DNA of 64,000 bases from Methanobrevibacter sp. (GCF_017427765.1 NZ_JAFRSC010000028.1:1-64000); one strand, 5' to 3'. Numbered from the stretch's first letter, positions 23,575-33,954 are shown. Notes: generated from the sequence alone by a model not told the origin. Numbers and translations: made by a program.

Positions 23575-26325
23575 TTAACTTACAACGTTTGAAATACCAT
23601 TTTCTTTTTCAACTTTGATTAGATTGTCAGCTGCATTTTCAAGCTGACTTTCATGAGTCACGATTATCATCTGCGGCAATACTGACATGTCCTTTAACAG
23701 ATTAATAAGTTCATGTCTCCTTGAACTGTCCAAATGAATTGTAGGCTCATCCAGTAAAATTGTATCCAAATCCCCTTTAGACATTGCTTTTGTAATACCA
23801 AGTCTTAAAGCAAGGGCAATAGCTATTTTTTCACCACCACTGACCATACTCATTGAGGATTCACCTTCAGGACCATACACAGTAACATCATATTCATCAT
23901 CGAGAGTCAAATCTGAATAATTGAAGTTGAATTCATTGAAAAATTCTTTAGTATACTTTTGGATTAACGGTTTTGAAATTCCCCTTAAATCCTTTTGAAT
24001 ACCGTTTTTATCAAATAATCCCCTGATATGTTTTAATGTTTCAATATACTCAGAAACATTATCATGCTCTTTTTGGAATTTATCGGCAGTTTTAATTTTT
24101 TCTCCCAATTCCTTAAGATGAACAATTGACTCACGGGCCTGACCTTTAAGCTCTGAGAGATTAGAATTGAAAGTGTTTAACTGTCTTTCATACATTTCAA
24201 AGCGGAACAAAATATTTTCATATTTCTCCTTGTCATAGGCTGATGCTTCAATCTTGTTTTTTATAATGTCTTTTTGGTTTATGCTGACACCAATTTCTTC
24301 TTTAATGGAATCATGCTGAGTCATTAAATTGTTTTTGTTTTTAACAAAACCAATCATCTGATTGTATTCCTCATTCTTCTGTTTTAAGTCAGTTATTCTG
24401 TCCTGAAGTTCACTGGCACTGATATCACCGCTTAAATGAGGATCTTGCTCTATGGCAAGCTTAATGTTTTTGACATGATTGTCTATTTCATTTTTAACCT
24501 GCTTTAATTTATATTGAGCATCAGTTTCATCACCTAAAACTTCAAGTGCACCTTTTGCCTGATTATAAGCATCATGGAACTCTTTATTTGATTCACGCTC
24601 AGTTCTTTTTTTAGCAATCACTAAAATAAGTTCACCAAGCTTATTGCTTATGAACTCTTTGGATTCAAGTTCACTGTCAATTTTATTTAATTTTACCAGC
24701 TGATTTTCCAAATGATTAAACTTATGTTTATATTCAATTATTCTTTTAGATAATTCATCAATTATTTGAAGTTTATCCTCATAACTTTCCTTATTTTTAG
24801 TAAGTAAACTAACATCCTCTTCATATTTAGAGATTAACTCATTATTCTCCTTAATACTAGATGTATACTGATTGATTAATTCTTCCTTTTTAGCATCATC
24901 AATATCTGACTGGCAAACTGGACATTTATTGTTGTCAACAGTTTCCAGCTCGTCCAATGGTTTTTGTGAAGACTGGACATTCTGTTTGAACACAACAATC
25001 TCTTCATTTTTAGATATTATATCATCAGATATGTCACTGATTTTTTTAGAGGTTTCAGTTAAAAAGTTATTAGTGGCCTCTTCCAAATTATTGAAATCAT
25101 CAACCTTAGCCAATTTATCCTGGGACAAACCACAATCATCCAATTTATCTTTGGCATTTGAGAAAAATTCTTCAATTTCGTTTCTCTCCTTTTCAATTGC
25201 TTTTAAAAGATCTTTTTTGTCCTGTTCCAATTTGGCCATAGCAGCCAAATCTTTTTCATATTTAATTTTTTGACTGTCAAGTTTTGCGATTTCCTCATCG
25301 GAAGCTAAAAATTTATCATAACCTTCCTTATTATCATCAAGAATAGTTTTCTGTTGACTTATGGAATCTAATTTGTCTGTGATTTGTTTTTCATCACCTT
25401 TAAGTTTTTGAATACTTACCACAGACTTTTCGAAATCAAGATAAACATCCAATTTGGAAACATATTTTTCCAAACGTGTAATCTGCTCTTCAGCTTCCCG
25501 GATTTTATCCAAATTCTCTTGAACTGAACGTTTATCAGCTTCCAATTTCGCTAAATTTTTCTCTTCAATTTCAAGGTTATTTACCTGATGATCATATATT
25601 TCCTTTTCTCTTTCCATATCCCGTTTACCTTCGGATATTTCGTTTAAAGACTCAGTAACATCTTTGATTTGACCTTCAAGTTCATAGCCTTTCCCTTTAA
25701 GTTCAGTTAATTCCTCTTTTTTCCTTTCATATTCCTCTTTTAATTCAACTGAATTGAACAGTTTACCTTCAAGTTCAGCAAGTTTCTTTTCATAGGAATT
25801 AATGAAAGGAAGCAGATTTTTCCATGCCTTTTCAAGAGAATCAATACCTAATAATTTAGCTATCAAATGTTTTTTCTCGGCAGGAGTCTTATCAACCAGC
25901 TCGGCAATTTCACCCTGCCTTATATAAATCGCATTAAGGAATAAATCTGAGTCCACATCTAAAATTTGTCTGATTTCTTCATTTACTTCCTTATCACCAG
26001 TGCATAAATGCATGAAACCACTATCGGAAGATGTTTTGGTGAAAAGTGATGATTTAAGTGAAGATTTCTTTTCACGGACTATCTTATATTCTTTTCCATT
26101 TGAAACAAATTGTAATTCTATAGACATTGAATTTGCATTATTTCTAACCAAATCATCAATTCTTTTAGCGGTGTGTTGTTTGAATAAAGCAAAACTGATA
26201 GCTTCCAGGATTGTTGATTTACCAGCACCATTTTCACCAACAATAACACTTATCCCTTTATTAAAATCAATTGTTGTGTTTTTGTGTGATTTGAAATTAT
26301 TTAATTTTAATCTTGTGAAAATCAT
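23575..26325 (-). CDS. rad50: DNA double-strand break repair ATPase Rad50
   Basis: An SMC-like ATPase of 916 aa. Walker A GENGAGKST lies at about residues 31-39, long charged coiled coils run from about 170 to 740, and the zinc hook CPVCQSDID sits in the middle near 470. The signature MVSGGEKIAIALALRLG (near 823) and Walker B ILLDEPTIHLD (near 850) close the ATPase head. With Mre11 it tethers and processes broken DNA ends. Its start overlaps the mre11 stop by 4 bases. Confidence 0.97.
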   Translation of the reverse strand: MIFTRLKLNNFKSHKNTTIDFNKGISVIVGENGAGKSTILEAISFALFKQHTAKRIDDLVRNNANSMSIELQFVSNGKEYKIVREKKSSLKSSLFTKTSSDSGFMHLCTGDKEVNEEIRQILDVDSDLFLNAIYIRQGEIAELVDKTPAEKKHLIAKLLGIDSLEKAWKNLLPFINSYEKKLAELEGKLFNSVELKEEYERKKEELTELKGKGYELEGQIKDVTESLNEISEGKRDMEREKEIYDHQVNNLEIEEKNLAKLEADKRSVQENLDKIREAEEQITRLEKYVSKLDVYLDFEKSVVSIQKLKGDEKQITDKLDSISQQKTILDDNKEGYDKFLASDEEIAKLDSQKIKYEKDLAAMAKLEQDKKDLLKAIEKERNEIEEFFSNAKDKLDDCGLSQDKLAKVDDFNNLEEATNNFLTETSKKISDISDDIISKNEEIVVFKQNVQSSQKPLDELETVDNNKCPVCQSDIDDAKKEELINQYTSSIKENNELISKYEEDVSLLTKNKESYEDKLQIIDELSKRIIEYKHKFNHLENQLVKLNKIDSELESKEFISNKLGELILVIAKKRTERESNKEFHDAYNQAKGALEVLGDETDAQYKLKQVKNEIDNHVKNIKLAIEQDPHLSGDISASELQDRITDLKQKNEEYNQMIGFVKNKNNLMTQHDSIKEEIGVSINQKDIIKNKIEASAYDKEKYENILFRFEMYERQLNTFNSNLSELKGQARESIVHLKELGEKIKTADKFQKEHDNVSEYIETLKHIRGLFDKNGIQKDLRGISKPLIQKYTKEFFNEFNFNYSDLTLDDEYDVTVYGPEGESSMSMVSGGEKIAIALALRLGITKAMSKGDLDTILLDEPTIHLDSSRRHELINLLKDMSVLPQMIIVTHESQLENAADNLIKVEKENGISNVVS

Positions 26326-27581
26326 TCTAATGCCCCCTTAAAGGTTACTTGAACATCTTTTTTCTCCTCTTCAGAGGTTTCTTCGCTAATTTCAACTTCT
26401 TCATCTTCAATTTCATCAAGCTTAATGTCTTCATTTTCATCAACAGCAGGATAATGTTCTATGAAATACTGATCAATCAGTTCTTCACAATCCTCTGTTT
26501 TGTCTTTTGACAGTAGACTATAGATATCTACAGCCAGCTTTTTAACATCATCATTTCCATATTCTTCTAATTTTTCATTGATTAACTGTTCAGGACCTAT
26601 CGGAGAATCTTCACGTTCAATAGTTATAATTTCCTCGTCAATCGGATGGAATTTAGGTCTAATCATTAAAGACAAATCTCCAAGCTCCCTATTGATAATG
26701 TCATAAATTACACTGGTATCTGAGTCAACATTATTTATATCCAAAATTAAAATCGGCTCTTTTTCAAAATCTTTTATGGTTTCTTTGATTCCTAAAATAC
26801 CGCTTTCCAAGTTATTATAATCTAGAGACCTTTTAATAAATTCACGAGGAATATCAACTTTAACTCTTTTAATGACTGGTTTTTGACCATCCAAATCAAC
26901 TACAACAAAACCTTTGCCGTTTTCACGACAATCATCCAACTCATCAGTTTTCCAAACTTCAGTAGACCCAGGATAAACTAATTTTCCATTACCAAAATCA
27001 GATACGGTATACTTGTGAATATGACCCAATGCATAATAAGTAAAATTATCCGGAATATCTCCGGTTTCCAATTCATATTGATAGTCAAAGTAATTGTCAA
27101 TACCCTGATGCAATACTAAAATTGATTTTTCATAATCGGCTGCTTTTTTGGACAATTCAGCTAATTTGGATTTTAAGACTTTGCTTTTTGATGCTGGAAA
27201 ATATGGAAGTCCTGCAATAAATATATCCCCTTGCATATAATTAGTATTTATTGGGCTAATTACCTTCAAACCCATCTTTTTAAATATTACTTGAGGAGGT
27301 ATTGAACCTTTACGAATTGCAGAGTCATGATTTCCTGCAATTGCATACATAGGAATTCCTGCTCCTTTTAGTTTCAGTAATCCTTTCTGAAATTCCAGAA
27401 GCGCTAACGGAGATGGTTTTGCGGTTTCGAATAAGTCTCCACTATGTATTACAAAGTCTACTTTTTCTTCTATTATTTTATCTATAACCTTTCCAAATAC
27501 TTCATAAAAGTCTTTTTCACGCTCAATTAAACCAAATTGGCGATAACCTAAATGAGTATCTGCTAAATGTGCAAATTTCAT
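26322..27581 (-). CDS. mre11: DNA double-strand break repair nuclease Mre11
   Basis: A manganese-dependent nuclease of about 419 aa. Phosphoesterase motifs are clear: HLADTHLGYRQ at the start, VIHSGDLFETAKP near 50, AGNHDSAIRKG near 88 and ALGHIHKY near 185. The C terminus is highly acidic (EDEEVEISEETSEEE), beyond the Rad50-binding region. I chose the ATG at 27581, which begins with MKFAHLADTH as in the family and has a GGT-type site upstream; an in-frame start at 27602 adds seven residues. It precedes rad50 in one operon. Confidence 0.96.
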   Translation of the reverse strand: MKFAHLADTHLGYRQFGLIEREKDFYEVFGKVIDKIIEEKVDFVIHSGDLFETAKPSPLALLEFQKGLLKLKGAGIPMYAIAGNHDSAIRKGSIPPQVIFKKMGLKVISPINTNYMQGDIFIAGLPYFPASKSKVLKSKLAELSKKAADYEKSILVLHQGIDNYFDYQYELETGDIPDNFTYYALGHIHKYTVSDFGNGKLVYPGSTEVWKTDELDDCRENGKGFVVVDLDGQKPVIKRVKVDIPREFIKRSLDYNNLESGILGIKETIKDFEKEPILILDINNVDSDTSVIYDIINRELGDLSLMIRPKFHPIDEEIITIEREDSPIGPEQLINEKLEEYGNDDVKKLAVDIYSLLSKDKTEDCEELIDQYFIEHYPAVDENEDIKLDEIEDEEVEISEETSEEEKKDVQVTFKGALE

Positions 27582-27602
27582 TATATTACCTTTTTTATTC
27601 AA

Positions 27603-27807
27603 TTGTATATAACCAATTTAAACACTATAACAGTATTTAATTGAATAATAATTTATTCAAATGTATATTTAACTGTTTGCCAAGAGAGCATTTGAGAAGT
27701 AATCAATATTGTTTTGAAAATAAAATAATAACACTTATTTGAAAATAAGAACAATTCTCAACGATAATATTTCTATAATCAAAAATGCTTTAAAAAAAAA
27801 ATTGGGA
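27603..27807. other. Intergenic region between herA and mre11 with a 24-bp repeat
   Basis: This 205-base gap holds the second copy of the 24-bp repeat (27680-27703) and AT-rich DNA with several T runs; the minus-strand T run at about 27791-27800 could terminate leftward transcription from herA. No gene is visible. The mre11-rad50 pair may therefore have its own promoter. Confidence 0.4.
27680..27703. repeat. 24-bp intergenic repeat, copy 2
   Basis: This copy reads CCAAGAGAGCATTTGAG then AAGTAAT and matches 714-737 at 23 of 24 bases. Unlike copy 1 it has no hairpin nearby. A TGTATATTTA box lies about ten bases upstream. Function unknown; see findings. Confidence 0.6.
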
Positions 27808-29310
27808 TTAATAATCATATCCCATATCCAAAGTTTCCTGCTTTTGATTTTCAAGTTCTTCAGCCTGCTTTTGTTTAATGTTTTTAAAATGAGAAACGAT
27901 ATCCATGTCATCACCATGGCGACGGCCCTTAAACTCATCTATTTTAACAAGAGTAGGTACCTTGCTCATTAAACCAAGCACAATAGCTTCACCAACATTT
28001 AATGAAGGCAGCTGATTAACCAGATCCTGAGACAAACTTTCACTTGCTGATTGAACATGCCTCTGGTCTTCAGGCTCAACAAGTCTTAAGATAATCATAT
28101 TGTTCATTTGAGATAATGCATCATGGTCAACTGTTTTAGGTGACTGGCTTACCAGACAAAGACCCAAACCAAATTTACGACCTTCCCTTGCAACTCTCTG
28201 AATCCATCTTTTAGAATCAGATTCACGTTTGTTTGGAGCCAATATATGAGCCTCTTCCAAGATGAAAAATACTGAATTATCCAATAATTCATCCTTGTTT
28301 CCACTATGGGCTGCATTTTTAGATCTCTGAAGTGAATTTCTCAAAATATGACTTACAAGAACGCTGGCTACAGACTCATCGACCTGGCTTAAATCCAGAA
28401 CATTAACATGACCTGGTTTGATATTTGATAATATGTTCGCAGCATTTTTGTCGAACAAATTGGAATATCTATCCATCGAATCGTCAATCTTATTCATCAC
28501 ATCAACGATTTGTCTATCTGAACCTTCCTCAAGAGATTTCTCATGCAAAACATCATACATAATCTGTAAAAAGTTATTGGAATTTGCCCTACCATCTTTA
28601 AGCATGGCTTTCGCAGTTCTGAAAGCTTTTCTGAAATGCCTTTCCTGAATGTATCCGTTTGTCGGAATATTGACCAATCTTCTAATTTCATGAAAAGCCA
28701 TATAATTAGGATTGATTTTAGGTCGGATAATATTTACATCACCGTTTGGAAATTCCGCATCCTTATACTCCCCGTGCATGTCAAAAACAAATACCGGAAC
28801 GGAATATGTCAATAACTGATCTATCAAAACAGAAACTGTATTGGATTTTCCAGCACCAGTCATAGCTAAAATCGCCAAATGCCTTGACAGTATTGGATTT
28901 GCATCAACATTAACATCAACATCAGCCTGATTAACAAGGCAACCTAATTTCAACGGGTTTTTGACTTTAAAAATTTCCTTTAAAATGTCCTTATCGGCAA
29001 GATGGATTTCTGTTCCTGGAAGTGCAGGTGTTCTCGGCAACTTCAGATTGTCATTGACATCACCCAGAATCTTTACTTTACCTCTAATGTAGTTGTCTTC
29101 AACGCCAATTTTTGAGATTTTTTGAATAGCTTTAAAATCGTTAATGTCAACATTTAAAGCATCGTTTCCACGAATGAGATTTTCAATCATTCCCAAAACA
29201 TTTTTGCCATCATATTCTATAGTGACATATTCACCAACCTTTGGCATTTTATCAGAAATAAATGTTACTTCATTTAGGGATGTTTCCCCTACACAGATTC
29301 CTACTACCAT
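27808..29310 (-). CDS. herA: HerA bipolar DNA helicase/translocase
   Basis: A 500 aa HerA-FtsK superfamily ATPase. The N-terminal HAS-barrel (to about 100) starts VVGICVGETSLNEVTF, Walker A is MTGAGKSNTVSVL near 150-162, Walker B FFILEEAHILAP near 347-358, and QSPKTVDHDALSQMNN with an arginine-finger-type segment follows near 395. HerA hexamers drive NurA to resect double-strand breaks with Mre11-Rad50. It overlaps nurA by 7 bases. Confidence 0.96.
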   Translation of the reverse strand: MVVGICVGETSLNEVTFISDKMPKVGEYVTIEYDGKNVLGMIENLIRGNDALNVDINDFKAIQKISKIGVEDNYIRGKVKILGDVNDNLKLPRTPALPGTEIHLADKDILKEIFKVKNPLKLGCLVNQADVDVNVDANPILSRHLAILAMTGAGKSNTVSVLIDQLLTYSVPVFVFDMHGEYKDAEFPNGDVNIIRPKINPNYMAFHEIRRLVNIPTNGYIQERHFRKAFRTAKAMLKDGRANSNNFLQIMYDVLHEKSLEEGSDRQIVDVMNKIDDSMDRYSNLFDKNAANILSNIKPGHVNVLDLSQVDESVASVLVSHILRNSLQRSKNAAHSGNKDELLDNSVFFILEEAHILAPNKRESDSKRWIQRVAREGRKFGLGLCLVSQSPKTVDHDALSQMNNMIILRLVEPEDQRHVQSASESLSQDLVNQLPSLNVGEAIVLGLMSKVPTLVKIDEFKGRRHGDDMDIVSHFKNIKQKQAEELENQKQETLDMGYDY

Positions 29311-30374
29311 GACATCACTTCCCTGTTAGTTGTTTCATAAATCTTAGCTATCTTTAATAATTCCTTCATGTTTCTATCAGTTATTACAACATCGTTATGT
29401 GCTTTGTTAAGCAAATATGGATAACCCTGAACTGATAGGACGTTAATCTTTTCTACTATATCCAGCACTTCCATTTCAGAAGCCTTATACGGCAATTCCA
29501 CCTTTAAAACATTTTTATTGTCCTGCAGCCTCACATAAAAAATTGTGAATTTTAACTGCTTGAAAAAATCATTGAAATATGGAAAAGCAGCATTTTTGAA
29601 TACTCTTCGATATTCAATTTTGGAAATGCCCTGCTTTTTTGTAAACTTATCCAGAAATGCAATATCCGGTATGTTCCATCCAAACAGATTATTGTCAGAT
29701 GAAGTTTTAGCAATTGAAATTATTTTAGTCTTATTTTCCAATAGTTTTTTAAGCAGAATTATCTTTTCTACAGAAGCCAAATGCAAATCAAAGTCTTCCC
29801 TGTTCTCATATTCCTTTTTAACACTTACATCAGCAAGTATCCTGTCTTTTATTTGGGGAAATACAAAACCGTATGGAGTTAATTTTAATCTTCTGTCAAA
29901 CTCATTTAAAAGACTTTCATCCAAATTATCTTTAATCTTTGATGGTAATTTTGCACCTTTCGGAAAAGCGTTTTCCAAATCTCCCAATATGGACCCGTCG
30001 AATAAGTAATAATCCACATCATATTCTTCAATTGATCTCAATGCACATTTCAGCTCATAGATTGACATGTAATTTCCCAGAAGTTCATCTAAAAATGAAA
30101 TATGGGATATTTCAAATATATCTGCATCATCAATCTTTTTTATTTCACCGTCATAGATTATTGACTCGGCACCGACAGCGCAGAAATTGGTTGTGAGAAA
30201 TTTCTTTTTGTTAAAGCTCCCGTCTCCGGCCGCTATTGAAAAGTCTTTAGTGCTTTCCTTAAATGGCCTTTCAAACCAGTTCCATTCAAGCTGAGAATCA
30301 ACATTATTTTCTGATTCGATATTTTGAATATTTCCTCTTTTAGCGATGGCTTTTTCATATAGTGAATTTAACAT
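29304..30374 (-). CDS. nurA: NurA 5'-3' nuclease
   Basis: A 356 aa NurA-domain nuclease, partner of HerA in end resection. The manganese-binding Asp of AAGDGSFNKKKF (near 48-59) and YYLFDGSILGDLENAF (near 121-136) are the family's two main acidic motifs; a C-terminal LNKAHNDVVITDR supplies the third (near 325). It is the first gene of nurA-herA, followed after a gap by mre11-rad50. The clustering of these four genes is a general archaeal arrangement. Confidence 0.93.
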   Translation of the reverse strand: MLNSLYEKAIAKRGNIQNIESENNVDSQLEWNWFERPFKESTKDFSIAAGDGSFNKKKFLTTNFCAVGAESIIYDGEIKKIDDADIFEISHISFLDELLGNYMSIYELKCALRSIEEYDVDYYLFDGSILGDLENAFPKGAKLPSKIKDNLDESLLNEFDRRLKLTPYGFVFPQIKDRILADVSVKKEYENREDFDLHLASVEKIILLKKLLENKTKIISIAKTSSDNNLFGWNIPDIAFLDKFTKKQGISKIEYRRVFKNAAFPYFNDFFKQLKFTIFYVRLQDNKNVLKVELPYKASEMEVLDIVEKINVLSVQGYPYLLNKAHNDVVITDRNMKELLKIAKIYETTNREVMSW

Positions 30375-30438
30375 AATATCTCCTGATTTATAATTATGTT
30401 AAAGTTAATAAAAAAAGTATGGTAAGAGCAGTTGATAA

Positions 30439-31191
30439 CTACTCCATTGAAGCTTTTTTAATAGCTCCAGTCAATTCTTGAATTTTAGATTGGACATTTT
30501 CAACTTCTTCAACGACAGTTCCGGTTACGATAATGTCCCCACCGGCTTTTGCTGCCATGTAAGCTGATTTGCCGTCACGAATACCTCCACCAACAACAAG
30601 TATGTTTTTAGGAGCGGCTTTTTTGGAATAAGCAATCATTTCTACTGGAATAGGTTCATCTACACCGGAACCCGCTTCAAGATAAAAGAATTTGATTCCG
30701 AACAGTTCAGCAGACATTGCATATACTGCAGGTATTTTAGGTTTGTTTCTAGGTACCAAGTTAGCGTCTCCAACCCATCCAACAGTTCCTCCAGGTGCAA
30801 CAACCATGTAATGCATGGATAAAATTTCCATTCCGGAAGCTTTAACTGCAGGTGCAGCTATTGCCTGAGCACCGTTAATCCAGTGAGGATTTCTTGAGTT
30901 TACATAACTCATATAAAAGATTGCATCAGCATATTTACTTACACTACTAGTATTTCCCGGGAAAATAATAATTGGTACTGCAATGTTTTCAGACAATATT
31001 TTACATGTATTGTCCACATCATCACCATTTACAGTAGATCCCCCAATCATGATTCCGTCAGTTCCGCCTTCAATAGCCTGAGTAGCTATTTCCAAAGCCT
31101 CTTCAGGAGTCTGTTCATCAGGGTCAATTAAAGTAAAATGAATTTTCCTTGTTTTCAATATATCTCTAATATAATTTTCTACGTCCTTCAT
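30439..31191 (-). CDS. Geranylgeranylglyceryl phosphate synthase
   Basis: The enzyme joins sn-glycerol-1-phosphate and geranylgeranyl diphosphate to start archaeal ether lipids. The TIM-barrel family signatures are HFTLIDPDEQTPEEA near 19, GTDGIMIGGSTVNGD near 43, FPGNTSSVSKYADAIFYMSYVNS near 79 (quoted in part), YLEAGSGVDEPIP near 171, and VVGGGIRDGKSA with IVTGTVVE toward the C terminus. The length of 250 aa is standard for the group I/II methanogen form. It ends a minus-strand stretch behind the L40e gene. Confidence 0.95.
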   Translation of the reverse strand: MKDVENYIRDILKTRKIHFTLIDPDEQTPEEALEIATQAIEGGTDGIMIGGSTVNGDDVDNTCKILSENIAVPIIIFPGNTSSVSKYADAIFYMSYVNSRNPHWINGAQAIAAPAVKASGMEILSMHYMVVAPGGTVGWVGDANLVPRNKPKIPAVYAMSAELFGIKFFYLEAGSGVDEPIPVEMIAYSKKAAPKNILVVGGGIRDGKSAYMAAKAGGDIIVTGTVVEEVENVQSKIQELTGAIKKASME

Positions 31192-31288
31192 AAAGATTAC
31201 CTAAAATAAGTTTTATAAAAAATGATATATTAAATTAATTGTTTAAAAATTAGAAAAAATAAAAAAATAGTGAAAAAAGAGAATATGT

Positions 31289-31435
31289 CTATCCTCTTGG
31301 TTCTTTAGCTTTGTATCTTAAACCTTTGTAACCACATTTTCTGCAAGTAGTTGCACCAGCAGGGTTACGAGCATTACATTTTAAGCAGATTTTTACATTG
31401 AACATTCTGTTTTCTGCTACTTCGAATCTTGCCAT
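31289..31435 (-). CDS. rpl40e: Ribosomal protein L40e (eL40)
   Basis: A 48 aa zinc-ribbon ribosomal protein, too short for usual ORF cut-offs. It begins [20 protein letters not shown], with zinc Cys at 17, 20, 31 and 34 (CLKC and CRKC), and ends KAKEPRG. An AGGAGGAG site precedes the ATG at 31435, one of the strongest in the window, fitting high expression. It lies about 100 bases upstream of the GGGP synthase gene on the same strand. Confidence 0.96.
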   Translation of the reverse strand: MARFEVAENRMFNVKICLKCNARNPAGATTCRKCGYKGLRYKAKEPRG

Positions 31436-31694
31436 TAATAACTCCTCCTATAATCGTGAAAATTTAATAATAATAAAATTGTTATGAAATCAATCAAAAC
31501 ACAGTCTTCATAACTATTAATTAATTATTTTAACTTAATAGTATTTAAAGGTTTAGTTAAAATGAGTTAAAATAACAAAAAAAGTTTAGATGAAAAAATT
31601 AATTAATGAAAAAAGTTAATTTCAACTAGAATAATAATTGACTACTTCCCATTAATTTTCTTCACAAATTGCTTTAAATTCATATCTTCATATT

Positions 31695-32492
31695 CTATTT
31701 CGAAAATTTGTTTTTTCTATAATTCTTTAATTTACAAATTGCCTGAGTCATTGTACCCATAGGACAGTATACACACCAAGATCTAGGCTTGAAGAGCACC
31801 ATTGTCACCAAACCCAATATTGTTGATGTAAGCATTACGCTGTAGAAACCAAATGCATATTGTGAAATCCATGGAGCTATCACATTTCCATGATATGCCC
31901 ATGCCCAAGGGACATTGAATGCCCATAAAAGTGTAATAGCCTGTGTGAGGCCTTTTGTTCCGGCAAATACCAAATAAGTATTCCAAAGCATGACAAAAAA
32001 CATAGCAAAGAAGAATATTAAAAACCCATAACGGAATGCTTTTGAATACATCCATTTAGGAACATCACTTTTTCTTGAAAGACCTATGCGCCCCCCTAAT
32101 AATCCTAAAAGCTGACCCCTATCACAATATTTATTGCAGAATGCCTTGTTTCCTTTAAATATAGCAAACAGTAACGGTAAAAGAAAGCAAATCATACCTA
32201 GCCATGCGAATATTATGTTAAAGAATCCCAATGCGAAATAAGCAATTGAAAATATCCACAAATAATCGTACCATTTTTTGAAAGTAACCTTATTGTCCCT
32301 TTTAGGATTTTTCCCATCAATAATTGATGCAGGACATTCCAATACACATTTACCACATCCGATACAGGATTCCTGATTTATTACTGCACATATTCCATCT
32401 TTAACTTCAATGACATCATTTGGACAAACTTTAATGCAGCATCCGCAAGAAACACAAAGATTTTCATTAACTACTGATTTCAATTTTACCAT
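31695..32492 (-). CDS. Membrane polyferredoxin, NapH/CcoG-like 4Fe-4S protein
   Basis: A 265 aa protein with two N-terminal [4Fe-4S] ferredoxin motifs (CVSCGCCIKVCP near 14 and CIGCGKCVLECP near 43), then about four membrane helices. Two more Cys groups, CNKYCDRGQLLG near 118 and WCVYCPMGTMTQ near 243, face the same side of the membrane as in NapH and related electron-transfer proteins. It probably passes electrons between soluble ferredoxins and a membrane or outside acceptor; the partner is unknown as no reductase gene is adjacent. Confidence 0.85.
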   Translation of the reverse strand: MVKLKSVVNENLCVSCGCCIKVCPNDVIEVKDGICAVINQESCIGCGKCVLECPASIIDGKNPKRDNKVTFKKWYDYLWIFSIAYFALGFFNIIFAWLGMICFLLPLLFAIFKGNKAFCNKYCDRGQLLGLLGGRIGLSRKSDVPKWMYSKAFRYGFLIFFFAMFFVMLWNTYLVFAGTKGLTQAITLLWAFNVPWAWAYHGNVIAPWISQYAFGFYSVMLTSTILGLVTMVLFKPRSWCVYCPMGTMTQAICKLKNYRKNKFSK

Positions 32493-32632
32493 ATACTCAC
32501 CAAAAACAATGAAAACTCCTATTTTTAAATAAATATTTAATTTTTAAATTATTTAAATCATTTTCATCAATAACAATTGTTAAAATCCCAAAATAAAAAA
32601 AAAGAGTGTAAATTAAGAAAAAACAGCTGAAA

Positions 32633-33166
32633 TCAACTTTCTGAATTTATACCTTTTTCAGAAAGTATCTCATTTTGAACTTTAACAACTTCAGAACTTG
32701 TATCCACTTCACTGTAAGCTTCCAGAAGTTCATGATTTAACTCTAAAAATGTATGGCCCCATTTAAAACCATCCATAAGCTTACGAGCTTCATCCTTAAA
32801 ACGAGTAATATATAATGTGGCTGAAACAGCTTCAACAGTCGATAGTATACATGGTTTTCCATAATTTACAGGATTGGTGGCTACCAGAAAAGGCAATGAT
32901 CTGTGGTATTTTGATAAAGAAAAGAATTTTTTAGAGCTTGTCACTTCATTCCAAGAACAGTCAAGCCCTACAACACCTCTCCTTTGAACATATCTGTAGT
33001 CTTCATAGGAAACAGCTTTTTCAGCATATGGATTTAAAACGATTGCACCTGAAGGGATTTTGTTGATATTGTAGACTAATCTGCATTTGCCCTGTTTTTC
33101 CATTTTAATGGAAGTGCATTTTTTTCTGTCGCATTCATCCGCATGAAAAACTGTTATCCTAACCAT
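32633..33166 (-). CDS. tsr3: Tsr3-like rRNA aminocarboxypropyltransferase (DUF367)
   Basis: A 177 aa enzyme of the Tsr3 family, which moves the aminocarboxypropyl group of SAM onto a modified uridine of small-subunit rRNA. The N-terminal FHADECDRKKCTSIKM, the NPYAEKAVS segment near 46, GLDCSWNEV near 68, RSLPFLVATNPVNYGKP near 90 and LSTVEAVSATLYI near 110 are all family hallmarks. The start lies 2 bases after the stop of the upstream exported-protein gene. Confidence 0.92.
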   Translation of the reverse strand: MVRITVFHADECDRKKCTSIKMEKQGKCRLVYNINKIPSGAIVLNPYAEKAVSYEDYRYVQRRGVVGLDCSWNEVTSSKKFFSLSKYHRSLPFLVATNPVNYGKPCILSTVEAVSATLYITRFKDEARKLMDGFKWGHTFLELNHELLEAYSEVDTSSEVVKVQNEILSEKGINSES

Positions 33167-33168
33167 AT

Positions 33169-33825
33169 TTAACCTTCTAAAGCTGAAACATTACCTGCCT
33201 TATACTGATGGACGAGTTCCATCTGCTGAGCAAACTGCTCTTCTGTAAGGCCGAATTCATCATAAATAGCCGGAACATCACTGCTCTGTTTTAATGTGAT
33301 TGATTTGAGTAAAGGTTCGACGTATACTTTGTAGGTATCACCGAATACATTTCCGGTTGAGTTTACATCACTTTTTGCACCGAATATTGCATATATTAAA
33401 TATCCCTGTTTTTGGCCTTGTGATTCACATATGACGATATTCATTGTGTTATTTGCTGAAGAGCTTGCATTATCTCCAGGTACTGCCTGAGTGAAGTAAA
33501 TATTCCAGTCATTACCGTTGAAGTTTCTATGTTCAGGGTTTGTTACACCTTGAAGCTCATATATTTCCATCAATGCTGTAGAATTGTCAACAGTTGAAAT
33601 ATTATAAGTAATATCATGTTGCTTATCTTTATAAGAATGCATGAATTTCTGAGTGTCATTTTCTAAACTAACATTTCCAACAAAGTTACCTTCCATAAAA
33701 TCAGTTTTGAATGGAGATGTAACCTGACTTTGGTTATTCAATATTCCAGTAGCAAAAATAACACCGACAATCGCAATGATTACAACAATTGCTACTGCAA
33801 CAATAATTAAATTTTTATTTTCCAT
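33169..33825 (-). CDS. Hypothetical membrane-anchored exported protein
   Basis: A 218 aa protein with one N-terminal membrane helix (about residues 6-27, rich in Ile and Val) and an outside domain containing several potential N-glycosylation sequons (NVS, NDT, NIS, NNT). I do not recognise the domain; segments such as GYLIYAIFGAKSDV resemble PsbP-like small archaeal lipoprotein-type folds but not decisively. It is the first gene before tsr3, with only a 2-base gap, probably by chance of packing rather than function. Confidence 0.6.
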   Translation of the reverse strand: MENKNLIIVAVAIVVIIAIVGVIFATGILNNQSQVTSPFKTDFMEGNFVGNVSLENDTQKFMHSYKDKQHDITYNISTVDNSTALMEIYELQGVTNPEHRNFNGNDWNIYFTQAVPGDNASSSANNTMNIVICESQGQKQGYLIYAIFGAKSDVNSTGNVFGDTYKVYVEPLLKSITLKQSSDVPAIYDEFGLTEEQFAQQMELVHQYKAGNVSALEG

Positions 33826-33954
33826 TATGAAAACTCCATAAGTTAATCATTAATATTTAAGTTAAAAGTCTTTTATATACTTTAGTTTGATTAACAAACT
33901 ATTTTAAATATTAAAAACTAAAAAAACTATAATATAAAAAAATACGGTCAACTT

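Noticed and set aside
23575-30374. nurA-herA-mre11-rad50 as a novel defence island
   Set aside because: This is the well-known archaeal double-strand break resection set with normal, motif-complete genes.
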